Source: JASBRS01 sp964496495 (GTDB lineage: Bacteria > Deinococcota > Deinococci > Deinococcales > Trueperaceae). Taken from it: DNA of 64,000 nt. The notes beneath the pieces are model-generated. The model saw nothing but the letters and a program-made list of their open reading frames with translations, did no database searches and was not told where the DNA came from. Every line of letters starts with the position of its first letter. Positions within the stretch are counted from its first letter, which is position 1. The DNA lies in the NCBI GenBank assembly GCA_964496495.1, contig CAZBZU010000013.1, positions 3,749-67,748 of the forward strand. The letters run 5' to 3'. Shown here in pieces: positions 52,912-60,933 of this stretch. Made by a program: the position numbers and the translations under genes.

Positions 52912-53568
52912 CTACTCGGGCTCCTTGTAGACCACCACGCGCGCCGGACGCACCAACCGCTCGCCGCGCTTGAAGCCTGCCTGGAAGACGTTGGCGATGG
53001 TACCGGGCTGCGCGCCCTCGGTGGGCGGCACGGCGGTCAGCGCCTCGTGCTCGTTTGGGTCGAAGGGCTCGCCGGGCCGGCCGATCCGGCGGATGTCGAG
53101 GCCCTCGAGGTGACGCTCGAGCGCCTCCTTCACCGCCCGCACGCCCGGCATGATCGTCGCCGGGTCCTCGCTCGACTCGGCGGCCTCGAGCGCCCGGCCG
53201 AGGTCGTCGAACACCGTCAGCACGGCGAGCACGGCGCTGTCGAGCCCCGCCTCGCGGGCGCGCTCGACGTCGGCTGCCACCCGCCGGCGGTAGGTCTCGA
53301 GCTCGGCGCGCGAGCGCAGGAACCGATCGTGGTTCTCCGTCGCCTCGCGACGGACCTCCTCGAGCTGCTCCTGCATGTGCTGCAGCTCACTCCTCAAGAT
53401 GGACACCTCGTCGTCGGCCGCGGCGGCTCCCGCGTCGGCCGCGCCGTCGGCGGGCGCGTCCTCGGCGGCACCGGGCGGCCCCGCCACGGCGCCCACGCCC
53501 GCGGCGTGGCCGCCGCGCTCCCCTTCGGCAGCGCTCTGTCGTTCGTCGTCGTTACGTCCCTCGTTCAT
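52912..53568 (-). CDS. grpE: Nucleotide exchange factor GrpE
   Basis: This 218-residue protein releases ADP from DnaK. A 60-residue acidic Ala-rich N-terminus is followed by the long coiled coil (SELQHMQEQLEEVRREATENHDRFLRSRAELETYRRR in part) and the C-terminal beta domain (EALTAVPPTEGAQPGTIANVFQAG). Order and orientation between dnaK and dnaJ are standard. GGAAGGGA precedes the ATG. Confidence 0.95.
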   Translation of the reverse strand: MNEGRNDDERQSAAEGERGGHAAGVGAVAGPPGAAEDAPADGAADAGAAAADDEVSILRSELQHMQEQLEEVRREATENHDRFLRSRAELETYRRRVAADVERAREAGLDSAVLAVLTVFDDLGRALEAAESSEDPATIMPGVRAVKEALERHLEGLDIRRIGRPGEPFDPNEHEALTAVPPTEGAQPGTIANVFQAGFKRGERLVRPARVVVYKEPE

Positions 53569-53656
53569 GGTCCCTTCCTAGCGGCGCCGGCGCGCGTCCC
53601 GCGCGTGGCTGGTCCGGATGCGGGTCGTGCGCCGACGCTGGCAGTCTCGTCCGGCC

Positions 53657-55576
53657 TCAGCCGGCGGGCTTGAAGTCGGCGTCGATGACGTCCTCGTCCT
53701 CGCCCCCGGCCTGACCCTCGCCCGCGGCCTGCTCCTCGCCGCCCTGCTCGCCGGCCTGCGGGCCGCCGTCGCCGCCCTGCTGCGCGGCGGTCGCCTGCTG
53801 GAAGGTCTGCAGCGCCTGGGCCAGGCCCTGCGTGGCGCCGTCGAGGCCCTCCTTGCCGGCCTCGTCGTCGAGCGCCTTCTGGGCGGCGGCGATGGCGTCC
53901 TCCACGGGCTTCTTCTGATCGTCCGTGGCGCCGCTGGCCTCGTCGACCACCTTGCGCGCCTGCAGCCGCAGGCTGTCGAGCTGGTTGCGGGCCTCGGCCA
54001 GCTCGCGTGCCTGCTTGTCCTCGTCGGCGTGCGTCTGGGCGTCCTGGACCATGCGCTCGACCTCGTCGTCGCCCAGCGTGGTGGTGTTCTGGATGGTGAT
54101 GTTGGCGGCCTTGCCGGTCGACTTCTCCTTGGCGGTCACGTGCAGCACGCCGTTGGCGTCGATGTCGTAGGTGATCTCGATCTGCGGCAGGCCGGCCGGC
54201 ATGGGCGGCAACCCGTCGAGCTTGAAGCGCCCGAGCGACTTGTTGTCGTGCGCCATGGAGCGCTCGCCCTGCAGCACGTGCACCTCGACGCCGGTCTGGT
54301 TGTGCTCGGCGGTGGTGAAGGTCTCGGTCTTGCGGACCGGCACGGTGGTGTTGCGATCGATCAGCCTGGTGAACACCCCACCCTTGGTCTCCACCCCCAG
54401 GCTGAGAGGCGTGACGTCGAGCAGCACGATGTCCTCGACGTCGCCGGTGAGGACGCCGGCCTGGATGGCCGCGCCCAGCGCCACCACCTCGTCGGGGTTG
54501 ACGCTCTGGTTGGCGTCCTTGCCGAGCAGCTCCTTGACGATGCGCTTGACGGCCGGGACGCGGGTGGCGCCACCGACCAGGATGATCTCGTTGATCTCGC
54601 CGCTGTCGAGCTTGGCGTCCTTGAGCGCCTGTTCCACCGGGTGACGGATGCGCTGCAGCAAGGCGCCGATGAGCTGCTCGAACTTGCTGCGCGTGAGCTT
54701 CTGCTCCAGGTACAGCGGCGCGTTGGAGGCCGGATCCATGGCGATGAAGGGCAGGCTGATGGTGGTCTCCGGCAGGCCGGAGAGCTCGATCTTGGCCTTC
54801 TCGGCGGCCTCGATCAGCCGCTGCAGTGCCTGCTTGTCCTTGCGCAGATCGACGTTGTACTCCTTCTTGAACTCCTCGGCCATCCAGTCGACGATGGCGT
54901 GGTCCATGTCGGAGCCGCCCAGGTGGGTATCGCCGCTGGTGGAGCGGACCTCGAACACGCCGTCCCCGACCTCCAGCACCGACACGTCGAAGGTGCCGCC
55001 ACCCAGGTCGAAGACCAGGATGGTCTCGTTGCCCTTCTTCTCCATGCCGTAGGCGAGCGACGCCGCGGTCGGCTCGTTGACGATCCGCAGGACCTCCAGC
55101 CCGGCGATCTTGCCGGCGTTCTGGGTGGCCTCGCGCTGGGAGTTGTTGAAGTACGCCGGCACGGTGATGACCGCCTTGGTGATCTTCTCGCCCAGCCGCT
55201 CGCTGGCGTCGTCGACCATCTTGCGCAGCACCATCGCCGAGATCTCCTCGGGGGTGTACTTCTTGTCGCCGACGACGAAGCGCACGCCGCCGTCGTCGCC
55301 GCGCGCCACCTCGTAGGGCGCGCGCTCGGCCTCGTGGGCCACCTCTTCCCAGGTGCGCCCGATGAAGCGCTTCACCTCGAACAGGGTTCCCCTGGGGTTG
55401 AGCACCGCCTGGCGCTTGGCGACCTGGCCCACCAGCCGGTTGTCCTCCTTGAAGGCGACCACCGACGGGGTGGTGCGGTTGCCCTCGCTGTTCACCAGGA
55501 CCGTCGGCTCGCCGGACTCCATGATCGCGATCACGCTGTTGGTCGTGCCGAGGTCGATGCCTACTGCTTTCGCCAT
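53657..55576 (-). CDS. dnaK: Molecular chaperone DnaK (Hsp70)
   Basis: This 639-residue ATP-dependent chaperone shows the ATPase start MAKAVGIDLGTTNSV, the phosphate loop VFDLGGGTFDVSVLE, LVGGATRVPAVKRIV, and a substrate-binding domain (VLLDVTPLSLGVET). The C-terminal lid ends in a Gly/Gln-rich tail with EDEDVIDADFKPAG. The ATG at 55576, behind AGGAGT, is chosen because the family begins there; the frame continues 14 codons further. The upstream region holds a near-consensus promoter and repeated half-sites. Confidence 0.97.
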   Translation of the reverse strand: MAKAVGIDLGTTNSVIAIMESGEPTVLVNSEGNRTTPSVVAFKEDNRLVGQVAKRQAVLNPRGTLFEVKRFIGRTWEEVAHEAERAPYEVARGDDGGVRFVVGDKKYTPEEISAMVLRKMVDDASERLGEKITKAVITVPAYFNNSQREATQNAGKIAGLEVLRIVNEPTAASLAYGMEKKGNETILVFDLGGGTFDVSVLEVGDGVFEVRSTSGDTHLGGSDMDHAIVDWMAEEFKKEYNVDLRKDKQALQRLIEAAEKAKIELSGLPETTISLPFIAMDPASNAPLYLEQKLTRSKFEQLIGALLQRIRHPVEQALKDAKLDSGEINEIILVGGATRVPAVKRIVKELLGKDANQSVNPDEVVALGAAIQAGVLTGDVEDIVLLDVTPLSLGVETKGGVFTRLIDRNTTVPVRKTETFTTAEHNQTGVEVHVLQGERSMAHDNKSLGRFKLDGLPPMPAGLPQIEITYDIDANGVLHVTAKEKSTGKAANITIQNTTTLGDDEVERMVQDAQTHADEDKQARELAEARNQLDSLRLQARKVVDEASGATDDQKKPVEDAIAAAQKALDDEAGKEGLDGATQGLAQALQTFQQATAAQQGGDGGPQAGEQGGEEQAAGEGQAGGEDEDVIDADFKPAG

Positions 55577-55641
55577 GGTAGCTACTCCTCTTGCCTCGGG
55601 ATTGCGCACACGCCGCACTTGACACTCACGTCACAAAACCT

Positions 55642-55678
55642 GAGTATAGTCGGCGCAATACTCACTGGTACGGAGTAT
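55642..55678. promoter_or_regulatory. Alternating GAGTAT/ATACTC half-sites at the dnaK promoter
   Basis: GAGTAT at 55642-55647, ATACTC at 55658-55663 and GAGTAT at 55673-55678 alternate in direction. The first two form the longer perfect repeat TGAGTAT-N10-ATACTCA. The second and third have the spacing ACTC-N9-GAGT, the core spacing of CIRCE, but the outer bases do not match CIRCE. The HspR HAIR site (CTTGAGT-N7-ACTCAAG) has a different spacing. They cover the -10 and start region, where a repressor would block dnaK. Confidence 0.55.
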
Positions 55679-55702
55679 AGCCAGGCAGCTCTCCATTGTC
55701 AA
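55674..55702 (-). promoter_or_regulatory. Near-consensus sigma-70-type promoter of dnaK
   Basis: On the minus strand TTGACA (55697-55702) is followed after exactly 17 bases by TATACT (55674-55679). This is the only textbook -35/-10 pair I found in the window. The leader to the dnaK ATG is about 90 bases. Confidence 0.8.
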
Positions 55703-55911
55703 CAGATGTGAGTCTAGTCGTATCAAGTTTGGCGCGTCTTGGCGCGCTGCGTGGCGGGCTGCGTGGCGGGCCGTGGTTGGATGCGGCCCGGCGCCGCGCC
55801 GCGGCCGGCCGCCCGCCGCCGTGGAGTACGGCGAGGGGCCGTGGGACACGGGCGTCGAGGCTGCCAGGCACGCGGTAGAGTTGGGTAGCAGGTCTCGCCC
55901 GGGAGGTCCTC

Positions 55912-56067
55912 ATGCTCGACATCGTCATCGCTCACCACGGCACCGATCCGGTGGCGCCGGCCCGCCGCGAGCGCGCGCGCCGGCAGCGGCCCCCCGGCAT
56001 CCCGGCCCCGGTGGCGTCGGGCGGCTGGCGGCGCTACCCCGTCCGTCCCTTCGAACGGGCCGCGTAG
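55912..56067 (+). CDS. Small basic protein upstream of lhgO
   Basis: This 51-codon frame starts with ATG behind GGGAGGT and ends 5 bases before the lhgO start. The product begins MLDIVIAHHGTDPVAPARRE, is rich in Arg and Pro (ARRERARRQRPPGIPAP), and ends VRPFERAA. Third positions are almost all G or C. No domain is recognised. It may be a genuine small protein or mainly couple translation into lhgO. Confidence 0.45.
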   Translation: MLDIVIAHHGTDPVAPARRERARRQRPPGIPAPVASGGWRRYPVRPFERAA

Positions 56068-56072
56068 CCGTC

Positions 56073-57284
56073 GTGGACCCCAACCATCCCGACGTCGTCA
56101 TCATCGGGGGGGGCATCGTCGGCCTGGCGTCGGCGCTCGCGCTCCAGGACCGCCACCCGCAGCTCGAGATCAGCGTGCTGGAGAAGGAGGACGGCGTCGC
56201 CCGCCACCAGACCGGGCACAACTCCGGCGTGGTGCACTCCGGCATCTACTACCGTCCCGGGTCGCTCAAGGCCCAGCTGTGCGTGCGCGGGGTAGGCCTG
56301 CTGCGCGCCTTCTGCCAGGAGCACGGCGTGCCCTACCAGGCGGTCGGCAAGGTGATCGTGGCCACCCGCCCCGGGGAGCTCCCGCGCCTCGAGGACCTCT
56401 ACGCCCGCGGCGTCGAGAACGGCGTCCCCGACCTGCGGATCATCGACGAGGCCGAGATCCGCGAGATCGAGCCCCACGCTGCCGGGATCCGGGCCATCCA
56501 CTCGCCCACCACCGCCATCACCGACTACCCCGGGGTGGCGGCGGCGATGTGCGCGCGCTTCGAGGAGCGCGGCGGACGGGTGCGCACCGGCAGCCCCGTC
56601 ACGGGCATCCGCACCGGCCGCGACGGCATCACGCTGCAGACGCCCGGCGCGCGGCTGGAGGCGGCCCACCTGTTGAGCTGCGCCGGTCTCTACGCCGACC
56701 GCGTGGCCCGCATGGCGGGCGCCGAGCTGGACGTACGCATCATCCCCTTCCGGGGCGAGTACATGCTGCTGGCACCCGAGCGCGGCGCGCTCGTCAACGG
56801 CCTCATCTACCCGGTGCCCGATCCCACCCTGCCCTTCCTCGGCGTTCACCTCACGCGGACCGTGACGGGCGAGGTCGAGGCCGGCCCCAACGCCGTGCTG
56901 GCCTTCGACCGGGAAGGCTACAGCGTGCTGGACGTCAGCCTGCGCGACACCGCGGAGAGCCTCGGCTTCCCCGGCCTGTGGCGCATGGCCAGCCGCTTCA
57001 TCGGCGTGGGCCTCTACGAGTACTACCGCTCGTTCTCGAAGGTGGCGTTCGTGAACGCGGTCCGCCGGCTCCTGCCGGAGGTGAACGTGCAGGACGTGCG
57101 GCGCGGCGGCGCCGGCGTCCGCGCCCAGGCGATGGGCCGCGACGGGCGCCTGCTCGACGACTTCGTGATCCGCCACAGCGAGCGCGCGGTCCACGTGCTG
57201 AACGCCCCATCACCGGCCGCCACGGCGTCGCTGGCGATCGGCGAGCACCTGGCGGAGCTGGCCGGCGAGCGCTTCGGGCTGTAG
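56073..57284 (+). CDS. lhgO: L-2-hydroxyglutarate oxidase
   Basis: This 403-residue FAD-dependent oxidoreductase of the DAO family oxidises L-2-hydroxyglutarate to 2-oxoglutarate. The Rossmann motif VVIIGGGIVGLASALAL (about 8-24) is followed by the LhgO hallmark HQTGHNSGVVHSGIYYRPGSLKA, represented by HNSGVVHSGIYY near 53. Later features are FRGEYMLL, PDPTLPFLGVHLTR and a C-terminal SPAATASLAIGE. A GTG at 56073 is used as start, just before the fold begins. It may feed electrons into the membrane chain. Confidence 0.9.
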   Translation: MDPNHPDVVIIGGGIVGLASALALQDRHPQLEISVLEKEDGVARHQTGHNSGVVHSGIYYRPGSLKAQLCVRGVGLLRAFCQEHGVPYQAVGKVIVATRPGELPRLEDLYARGVENGVPDLRIIDEAEIREIEPHAAGIRAIHSPTTAITDYPGVAAAMCARFEERGGRVRTGSPVTGIRTGRDGITLQTPGARLEAAHLLSCAGLYADRVARMAGAELDVRIIPFRGEYMLLAPERGALVNGLIYPVPDPTLPFLGVHLTRTVTGEVEAGPNAVLAFDREGYSVLDVSLRDTAESLGFPGLWRMASRFIGVGLYEYYRSFSKVAFVNAVRRLLPEVNVQDVRRGGAGVRAQAMGRDGRLLDDFVIRHSERAVHVLNAPSPAATASLAIGEHLAELAGERFGL

Positions 57285-57321
57285 CGGGCGGTCGCCGCGC
57301 CGAACTCCGGACCTTCGACCC

Positions 57322-57981
57322 TCAGATCGCCGACCGCCTCCGCAGCAGCCACGCCGCCAGCAGGCTCCCTGCTGCCAGCGCCAGCGAGCCCGCGATGAAC
57401 CCCGCGTGCAGGTGGATCAGCTCCGCGCGGAAGCCGCCACCGCGCATGCCCGCGCCTGCCAGCACGCCGACCACCGTGCCCGGCAGCCCGCCCACCGCCG
57501 TCGCCGCCACGAAGGCGCCGAAGCGGAGTCCCAGCGCGCCCGCGGCGCCGTTCACCAGGTCGCCGGGCACGAAGCTGAGGCGGCTCACCAGCACCGCCTC
57601 GAAGGTCCCTCGGCGCAGCCGCTGCCACCACCGCGCAGGCAGCGCCGGCGTGCGGCCGCGCCACCAGCGAACGACCAGGTAGCCGACCACCGCCGACGCC
57701 ACCCCCGCCACCTCGGCCACCGCCACCCCCGCCAGCGGCCCCAGGAGATAGCCGCAGAAGGCGGTCAGCACCGTGACGGGCAGGAGCAGCAGGGGCCGGA
57801 TGAGGTACAGCCCGGCGAGCAGGAGCAGGGCGTCGGGCGAGTCGCGGACGGCCCGCAGCCCTGCCTGCATGACGCCCGGTACCCCGCCCGGCTGACGGCT
57901 CGCCACCGCCAGGAAGACGCCCAACAACGTCAGCCACAGCAGCAACGCGAGGATCCTGCGGACGCGCGGCGAGCGCGGCAT
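57322..57981 (-). CDS. TVP38/TMEM64 (DedA-related) membrane protein
   Basis: This 219-residue membrane protein is of the SNARE-associated/VTT-domain superfamily, now linked to lipid scrambling. The key segment is FEAVLVSRLSFVPGDLVNGAAGALGLRFGAF, represented by VSRLSFVPGDLVNGAAG near 130, with the re-entrant Gly/Pro-rich loops LLPVTVLTAFCGYLLGP. It has about five to six hydrophobic segments. TACACT 5 bases before the ATG suggests a leaderless transcript. It converges on lhgO with a 37-base gap. Confidence 0.88.
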   Translation of the reverse strand: MPRSPRVRRILALLLWLTLLGVFLAVASRQPGGVPGVMQAGLRAVRDSPDALLLLAGLYLIRPLLLLPVTVLTAFCGYLLGPLAGVAVAEVAGVASAVVGYLVVRWWRGRTPALPARWWQRLRRGTFEAVLVSRLSFVPGDLVNGAAGALGLRFGAFVAATAVGGLPGTVVGVLAGAGMRGGGFRAELIHLHAGFIAGSLALAAGSLLAAWLLRRRSAI

Positions 57982-57986
57982 GCGTC

Positions 57987-57992
57987 AGTGTA
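57987..57992 (-). promoter_or_regulatory. -10 hexamer TACACT, 5 bases before the TVP38-family start
   Basis: TACACT-N5-ATG on the minus strand, with no room for a ribosome site. Confidence 0.45.
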
Positions 57993-58160
57993 GGCCAGCA
58001 CGTACGGGCCAGCACGCGCGTGAGACGCGCGTCCTGGCCCGCGCGGGGCGCGCGGCGGCCGCTCGCCGCTGCGGCCACGCCATGCGCCGCGGCGAGCGGC
58101 GGTGCTAGATTGGCGCCACGAGCGCCGCCCGTCCGCAGGGGCGGGGCGCCGGGAGGCCAC

Positions 58161-58763
58161 GTGAGCACGACCGCCATCCGCGACGGAGGGCACTACCGCG
58201 ACACCGTCTTCCGCGACCTCGCGCAGGGCGGGCATCTCGACGGTGCCACCTTCGTGGGGTGCACCTTCGAGGGCGCCCGCGTGCGCGAGGTGTCGGTGCA
58301 TGACTGCCGCTTCCTGGCCTGCTCGTTCTCTCAGTGCGATCTCAGCATGGTGGACGTGCAGGGCAGCGTCTTCCGAGACGCCAGCTTCGACGGCTGCAAC
58401 CTCACCGGCGTGAACTGGGCGCGCGCCGTCCAGACGCTGCACGACCCGCTCGAGGTGGACTTCCGCGACTGCGTGCTCGACTTCGGGGTGTTCCGCGGTT
58501 GCGTGCTGGAAGGGCGCCGCCTGTCGCACTGCGTGGCGCACGAGTGCGACTTCCGCCGCGCCAACCTCGTCGAGGCGGTGTGCCGCGGCACCGACTTCGC
58601 GGGCAGCAACTTCGACGGAGCCGACCTGCGGGGCGCCGACCTGAGGCACGCGCGCAACTACGCCATCGACGTCCGCCACACGCTGGTGAAGGGCGCGCGC
58701 TTCACCCTCCCCGACGCGACCGCGCTGCTTCAGGGTCTTGAGATCGAGGTGGAGACGCAGTAG
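58161..58763 (+). CDS. Pentapeptide-repeat protein
   Basis: This 200-residue protein is built of A(D/N)Lxx-type repeats forming a right-handed quadrilateral beta-helix: for example CTFEGARVREVSVHDCRFLACSFSQCDL in part, ASFDGCNLTGVNW, and FDGADLRGADLRHA. Such proteins include McbG/Qnr topoisomerase protectors. A break at ARAVQTLHDPLEVDF divides the coil in two, as a loop or linker does in Qnr. Cys is frequent at the central positions. The gene starts with GTG behind GGGAGG; TAGATT near 58104 may be its -10. No target can be assigned. Confidence 0.88.
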   Translation: MSTTAIRDGGHYRDTVFRDLAQGGHLDGATFVGCTFEGARVREVSVHDCRFLACSFSQCDLSMVDVQGSVFRDASFDGCNLTGVNWARAVQTLHDPLEVDFRDCVLDFGVFRGCVLEGRRLSHCVAHECDFRRANLVEAVCRGTDFAGSNFDGADLRGADLRHARNYAIDVRHTLVKGARFTLPDATALLQGLEIEVETQ

Positions 58764-58775
58764 CGGCTCGCCGGC

Positions 58776-59591
58776 TCAGCTCGCGGGGTCCTCCAGCAGC
58801 TCCACCGCCGCCCCGACCTGCGGCCCGGCGAAGGCGGCGGCGGCGCTGCCGCCGCGCAGGAACAGCTCCATGAAGCGCAGCCGCGTCCCTGCGCCGTCGC
58901 CGGCGGAGCCGCGCAGCCGCCAGCCGCTGCTGCCCGGCGCCAGCGCCAGCATCCCGGCGGGCACCGAGAAGCTGCCGCCGGTCGCGAGGGCCAGCTGCTC
59001 GACGTCGCCGACCCGCACCCGCACGCGCGTGCCCGGGACCACCGCCAGCGGCGCCGTGAGCGTCGTCTTCAAGTTGCCGAAGCCGTCGACGTACGCGAGC
59101 CGCCCGGACGGCACGTCCGGCACCGCCCCCGAGGGCAGCGCCTCGCCCAACGCCTCCGGCTCGCCGCGGGCGAGCGCCGCCACCGCCCGCGGGAACACGT
59201 CGCGGGAGCGGAACTGCGAGCCCGCAGACTCGACCCGCACGTAGCGCAGCGCGACGCCGGCACGTTTGAAGAACGAGAACGCGTAGCCCGCATGGACGCC
59301 GACGACGCGCACGCCGTTCTCCAGCGTGACGGCCGCCAGGCGCTCGCCGGCGTTGTCGTGCCGCGGCCCGTCGTCGTCGCTCCGCGGCGCCACGTTGTGG
59401 AACACCAGGGTGCCCGGCGGCGGGTCGTTGAGCGCCAGCTGAGCGCTCACGAAGCCGGCTGCAAGGGTGGCGAAGGGCGGGACGGCGGTGAGCACCAGCT
59501 CCGCCTCGGGGAGCTCGAACTTGAGGCGTTGGGCGACCTCGGCGAAGGCCAGGTCTCCGGCACCGAAGTCCGCGATGACGTGAACGAGCAT
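58776..59591 (-). CDS. SAM hydrolase/SAM-hydroxide adenosyltransferase family protein, divergent
   Basis: This 271-residue cytoplasmic protein resembles DUF62, which splits S-adenosylmethionine into adenosine and methionine. The start IADFGAGDLAFAEV has the catalytic-type DFGxxD (Asp8, Asp13), and YVDGFGNLKTTL matches the C-domain DxFGN motif. The usual VVDPGVG stretch is missing: the equivalent region reads VFHNVAPRSDDD. Substrate or activity may therefore differ. It lies 8 bases downstream of guaD on the same strand, and TAACCT 5 bases before the ATG could give it its own leaderless message. Confidence 0.65.
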   Translation of the reverse strand: MLVHVIADFGAGDLAFAEVAQRLKFELPEAELVLTAVPPFATLAAGFVSAQLALNDPPPGTLVFHNVAPRSDDDGPRHDNAGERLAAVTLENGVRVVGVHAGYAFSFFKRAGVALRYVRVESAGSQFRSRDVFPRAVAALARGEPEALGEALPSGAVPDVPSGRLAYVDGFGNLKTTLTAPLAVVPGTRVRVRVGDVEQLALATGGSFSVPAGMLALAPGSSGWRLRGSAGDGAGTRLRFMELFLRGGSAAAAFAGPQVGAAVELLEDPAS

Positions 59592-59599
59592 TCCGTAGG

Positions 59600-60931
59600 T
59601 TATGGCCCGGAGGCGGCCCCGCGGTCAAGGGCGCCGCCGGCTGGCAGCGGCTCTCCGGCTACCAGCACCGCCTCCACGCTCTCCTCGCCGGCCAGCGTCA
59701 CCAGCGCCGCCAACGCCGCTTCGGCGTCGTCGGCCAGCGCCAGGAGCTCCGCCAGCGTGGAGCCCGCCGGCGGGCGCAGCACCACCAGGTCGGCCTGCTT
59801 GCCGGGCGTGAGATCGCCGATGCGGTCCGCCATGCCCAGCGCCGCGGCGCCGGCGGCGGTGGCGAGGTAGAGGGCGCGGGCAGGATCCAGCGGCTCCGCG
59901 TCGGGGCGCAGCATCTGCACCTGGTGCGCGGCCAGCGCCTCCTTGAGGAGGCCGAAGCCGCTGCCGGCACCGACGTCCGAGCCGAGCGCCACCCGCACGC
60001 CGGCGTCGAGGTGGCGCGTCAGCGGGAACAGCCCGCTGCCGAGGCCGAGGTTGCTGCTGGGGCAGTGCGCCACCGCCGCGCCGGCGGCGGCCAGGCGGGC
60101 GAGCTCGCGGTCGCCGGCGTGAACGTCGTGCGCCAGCACGGTGCGCTGCCCCACCAGCCCGAAGCGGTCGTAGACGTCCAGGTAGTCGCGCGCCGCGGGG
60201 TGCAGCGCCCGCACCGCCGCCACCTCCTCCTCGCTCTCGTTGATGTGGCTGGTGAGGGCCAGCCCCGGCACGCTCTCGAGCAGCTCCCGGCAGGCCGTCA
60301 GCAGCCCCTCGCCGCAGGACAGCGCGAACCTGGGCGTAACGGCGTAGCCGAGACGCCCGCGACCGTGCCAGCGGCGCGCCAGCTCCATGCCCTCTCGAAG
60401 CGCACGCTCGGGAGTGGTGTGCAGCGGCTCGACGAGGTTGCGGTCGGACACGCACAGGCCGGCCAGGACGCGCAGCCCCGAGCGCTCGGCGGCCCGGAAG
60501 AAGACCTCCATCGCGGGGGCGAAGTGGGCGCCGAAGACCAGCGCGGTGGTGGTGCCGTTGGCGGCCAGCAGGCGCAGGAAGGCCTCGGCGCGCGCCTCGG
60601 CGTAGGCGACGTCGGCGTAGCGCGCCTCCTCCGGCAGGGCGCGGCGCTCCAGCCACTCCAGCAGTCGCAGCCCCACGCCGGCCATGGCGGGCACCTGCGG
60701 GAAGTGCACGTGCGTGTCGACGAGACCGGGCAGGATCACGGCGCCGCGACGGTCCTCCACCTCGGCCGCGGGGTGGGCGCGCGCCAGCTCCGCGTACTCG
60801 CCCACCGCCGCCACGCTGTCGGTCGCGATGGCGACCGCCCCGTCGGCGTACGCCTCCAGCGCCCCGCCGTGGCGGAAGGGGTCGCGTGGGACGTGCATGA
60901 CGGTCCCGCGTAGCAGCCGGGTGACGGCCAC
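59600..60931 (-). CDS. guaD: Guanine deaminase
   Basis: This 443-residue amidohydrolase converts guanine to xanthine. Zinc ligands: VDTHVHFPQ, then SHINESEEEV and LAHDVHA. The guanine deaminase stretch HCPSSNLGLGSGLFPL and the late ALGSDVGAGSG Asp are present. It starts with GTG at 60931, only 2 bases after the adenine deaminase stop, so the two purine deaminases are cotranslated. The C-terminal DLTPGKQADLVVL is usual for the family. Confidence 0.88.
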   Translation of the reverse strand: MAVTRLLRGTVMHVPRDPFRHGGALEAYADGAVAIATDSVAAVGEYAELARAHPAAEVEDRRGAVILPGLVDTHVHFPQVPAMAGVGLRLLEWLERRALPEEARYADVAYAEARAEAFLRLLAANGTTTALVFGAHFAPAMEVFFRAAERSGLRVLAGLCVSDRNLVEPLHTTPERALREGMELARRWHGRGRLGYAVTPRFALSCGEGLLTACRELLESVPGLALTSHINESEEEVAAVRALHPAARDYLDVYDRFGLVGQRTVLAHDVHAGDRELARLAAAGAAVAHCPSSNLGLGSGLFPLTRHLDAGVRVALGSDVGAGSGFGLLKEALAAHQVQMLRPDAEPLDPARALYLATAAGAAALGMADRIGDLTPGKQADLVVLRPPAGSTLAELLALADDAEAALAALVTLAGEESVEAVLVAGEPLPAGGALDRGAASGP

Positions 60932-60933
60932 GC

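Larger units (their letters stand above)
55577..55911. other. dnaK control region and divergent gap
   Basis: 335 bases without a gene. Base composition drops to clearly A/T-richer values around 55640-55735, unlike the rest of the window. It holds the dnaK promoter, three alternating GAGTAT/ATACTC half-sites and, to the right, GC-rich sequence leading to the small gene at 55912. Confidence 0.7.

Noticed and set aside
55642..55678. CIRCE or HspR HAIR operator at dnaK
   Set aside because: Only the ACTC-N9-GAGT core agrees with CIRCE, the outer five bases of each half do not, and the HAIR spacing of 7 is absent. I report it as an unassigned operator.
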